Below are positions 63,861-64,000 of a DNA stretch of 64,000 bases, one piece after another. Position 1 is the first letter of the stretch, and the number at the start of each line of letters is the position of its first letter. The DNA comes from Burkholderiales bacterium (lineage in GTDB: Bacteria > Pseudomonadota > Gammaproteobacteria > Burkholderiales > Burkholderiaceae_E), in contig JAPLQE010000084.1 of the NCBI GenBank assembly GCA_026399835.1, forward strand, positions 48,008-112,007. Direction: 5' to 3'. The translations under genes and the position numbers were made by a program. A model generated the notes under the pieces. That model had not been told where the DNA came from, ran no database searches, and saw nothing but the letters and a program-made list of their open reading frames with translations.

Positions 63861-64000
63861 TGACCTTGCCCCCGATACCCGGCTCCCATAACCGAGCCCT
63901 TAAGCGGCCTGCCGTTGCTGATCGGCAAGCCATTTACGTTCGAACTGCATCGGGCTGAGGTAGCCCAGCGTCGAGTGCAGCCGCCGATGATTGTAGAAGG
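63861..64000 (-). mobile_element. IS3-family insertion sequence, terminal part (runs off the window)
   Basis: The element end is proposed at 63861 (TGACCTTGCCCCC), an IS3-like terminal inverted repeat beginning with TG. Reading away from it on the minus strand lies the transposase C-terminus. The other end and the target duplication are outside the window. Confidence 0.65.
63900..64000 (-). CDS. IS3-family transposase OrfB, C-terminal end (partial)
   Basis: The visible 33 codons read FYNHRRLHSTLGYLSPMQFE then RKWLADQQRQAA and stop. YNxxRLHSTLGYLSPxxFE is the invariant C-terminal signature of IS3-family OrfB integrases, just after the catalytic Glu of the DDE triad. The gene continues beyond the window edge, so it may be intact. 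Confidence 0.93.
   Translation of the reverse strand, partial: FYNHRRLHSTLGYLSPMQFERKWLADQQRQAA

Overview
The window reads as chromosome of a very high-G+C betaproteobacterium, most likely Burkholderiales. The support is the strong GC bias at third codon positions, a Bug-type (tripartite tricarboxylate) solute receptor, TRAP transport, a FimV/TspA-like protein, YaeQ, many CoA ligases and CoA transferases for organic acid catabolism, and frequent GTG/TTG starts with 4-base stop/start overlaps. No rRNA, tRNA or CRISPR array was seen. Assignment below order level is not supported.

Layout. 1-12.2 kb: the 3' end of a UvrD-type helicase, a WYL regulator, a quinone oxidoreductase, YaeQ, an SDR, a SEC-C protein plus MFS transporter, a lipoprotein, a serine hydrolase, and an acyl-CoA synthetase coupled to a lipoprotein esterase. 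12.4-22.2 kb: a wrecked accessory island. It holds remnants of IS3 and IS91/ISCR-like elements, three copies of an IS91-type terminus each abutting the surviving 3' part of another gene, a fused toxin/antitoxin remnant, a damaged dppBC pair, and two large orphan genes of 777 and 999 codons (13670-16003, 16961-19960). 22.2-29.0 kb: an IclR-controlled divergon with a phytanoyl-CoA-type dioxygenase, TRAP transporter, alcohol dehydrogenase and MetX-like hydrolase, with a clear palindromic operator. 29-31.8 kb: a SOUL pseudogene, DUF2252, and an AbrB/VapC toxin-antitoxin pair with its own inverted repeat. 31.8-38.4 kb: a compact C-P lyase operon phnGHIJKLM with a divergent DUF1045 gene and a Pho-box-like site.

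38.5-49.1 kb: a Ycf46-like AAA ATPase, a lipoprotein, a 5'-truncated serine hydrolase, then a catabolic operon (CoA ligase, DUF169, Bug receptor, and a CaiB CoA-transferase fused in frame to an enoyl-CoA hydratase). 49.1-54.6 kb: an RpoE-like sigma factor with a short soluble anti-sigma, KDPG aldolase with a LuxR response regulator, and an ABC importer of the nitrate/taurine/pyrimidine class. 54.6-64 kb: a sporadic TIGR04255 gene pair behind a GATA palindrome, an internally deleted DUF2817 gene, kynureninase, MmcQ/YjbR, a TerB-like protein, FimV-like protein, a CoA-ligase pseudogene, a GNAT, a Cys-repeat secreted protein, and the start of an IS3 element at the window edge.

Two themes stand out. 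First, many genes carry clean internal deletions or are cut at one end. Second, a roughly 120-bp palindromic repeat sits in two convergent intergenic gaps and appears to act as a bidirectional terminator. No complete new system was proven. The best candidates for new biology are the two orphan giants in the island, the TIGR04255 pair, the CoA-transferase/hydratase fusion and the terminator-like palindrome.
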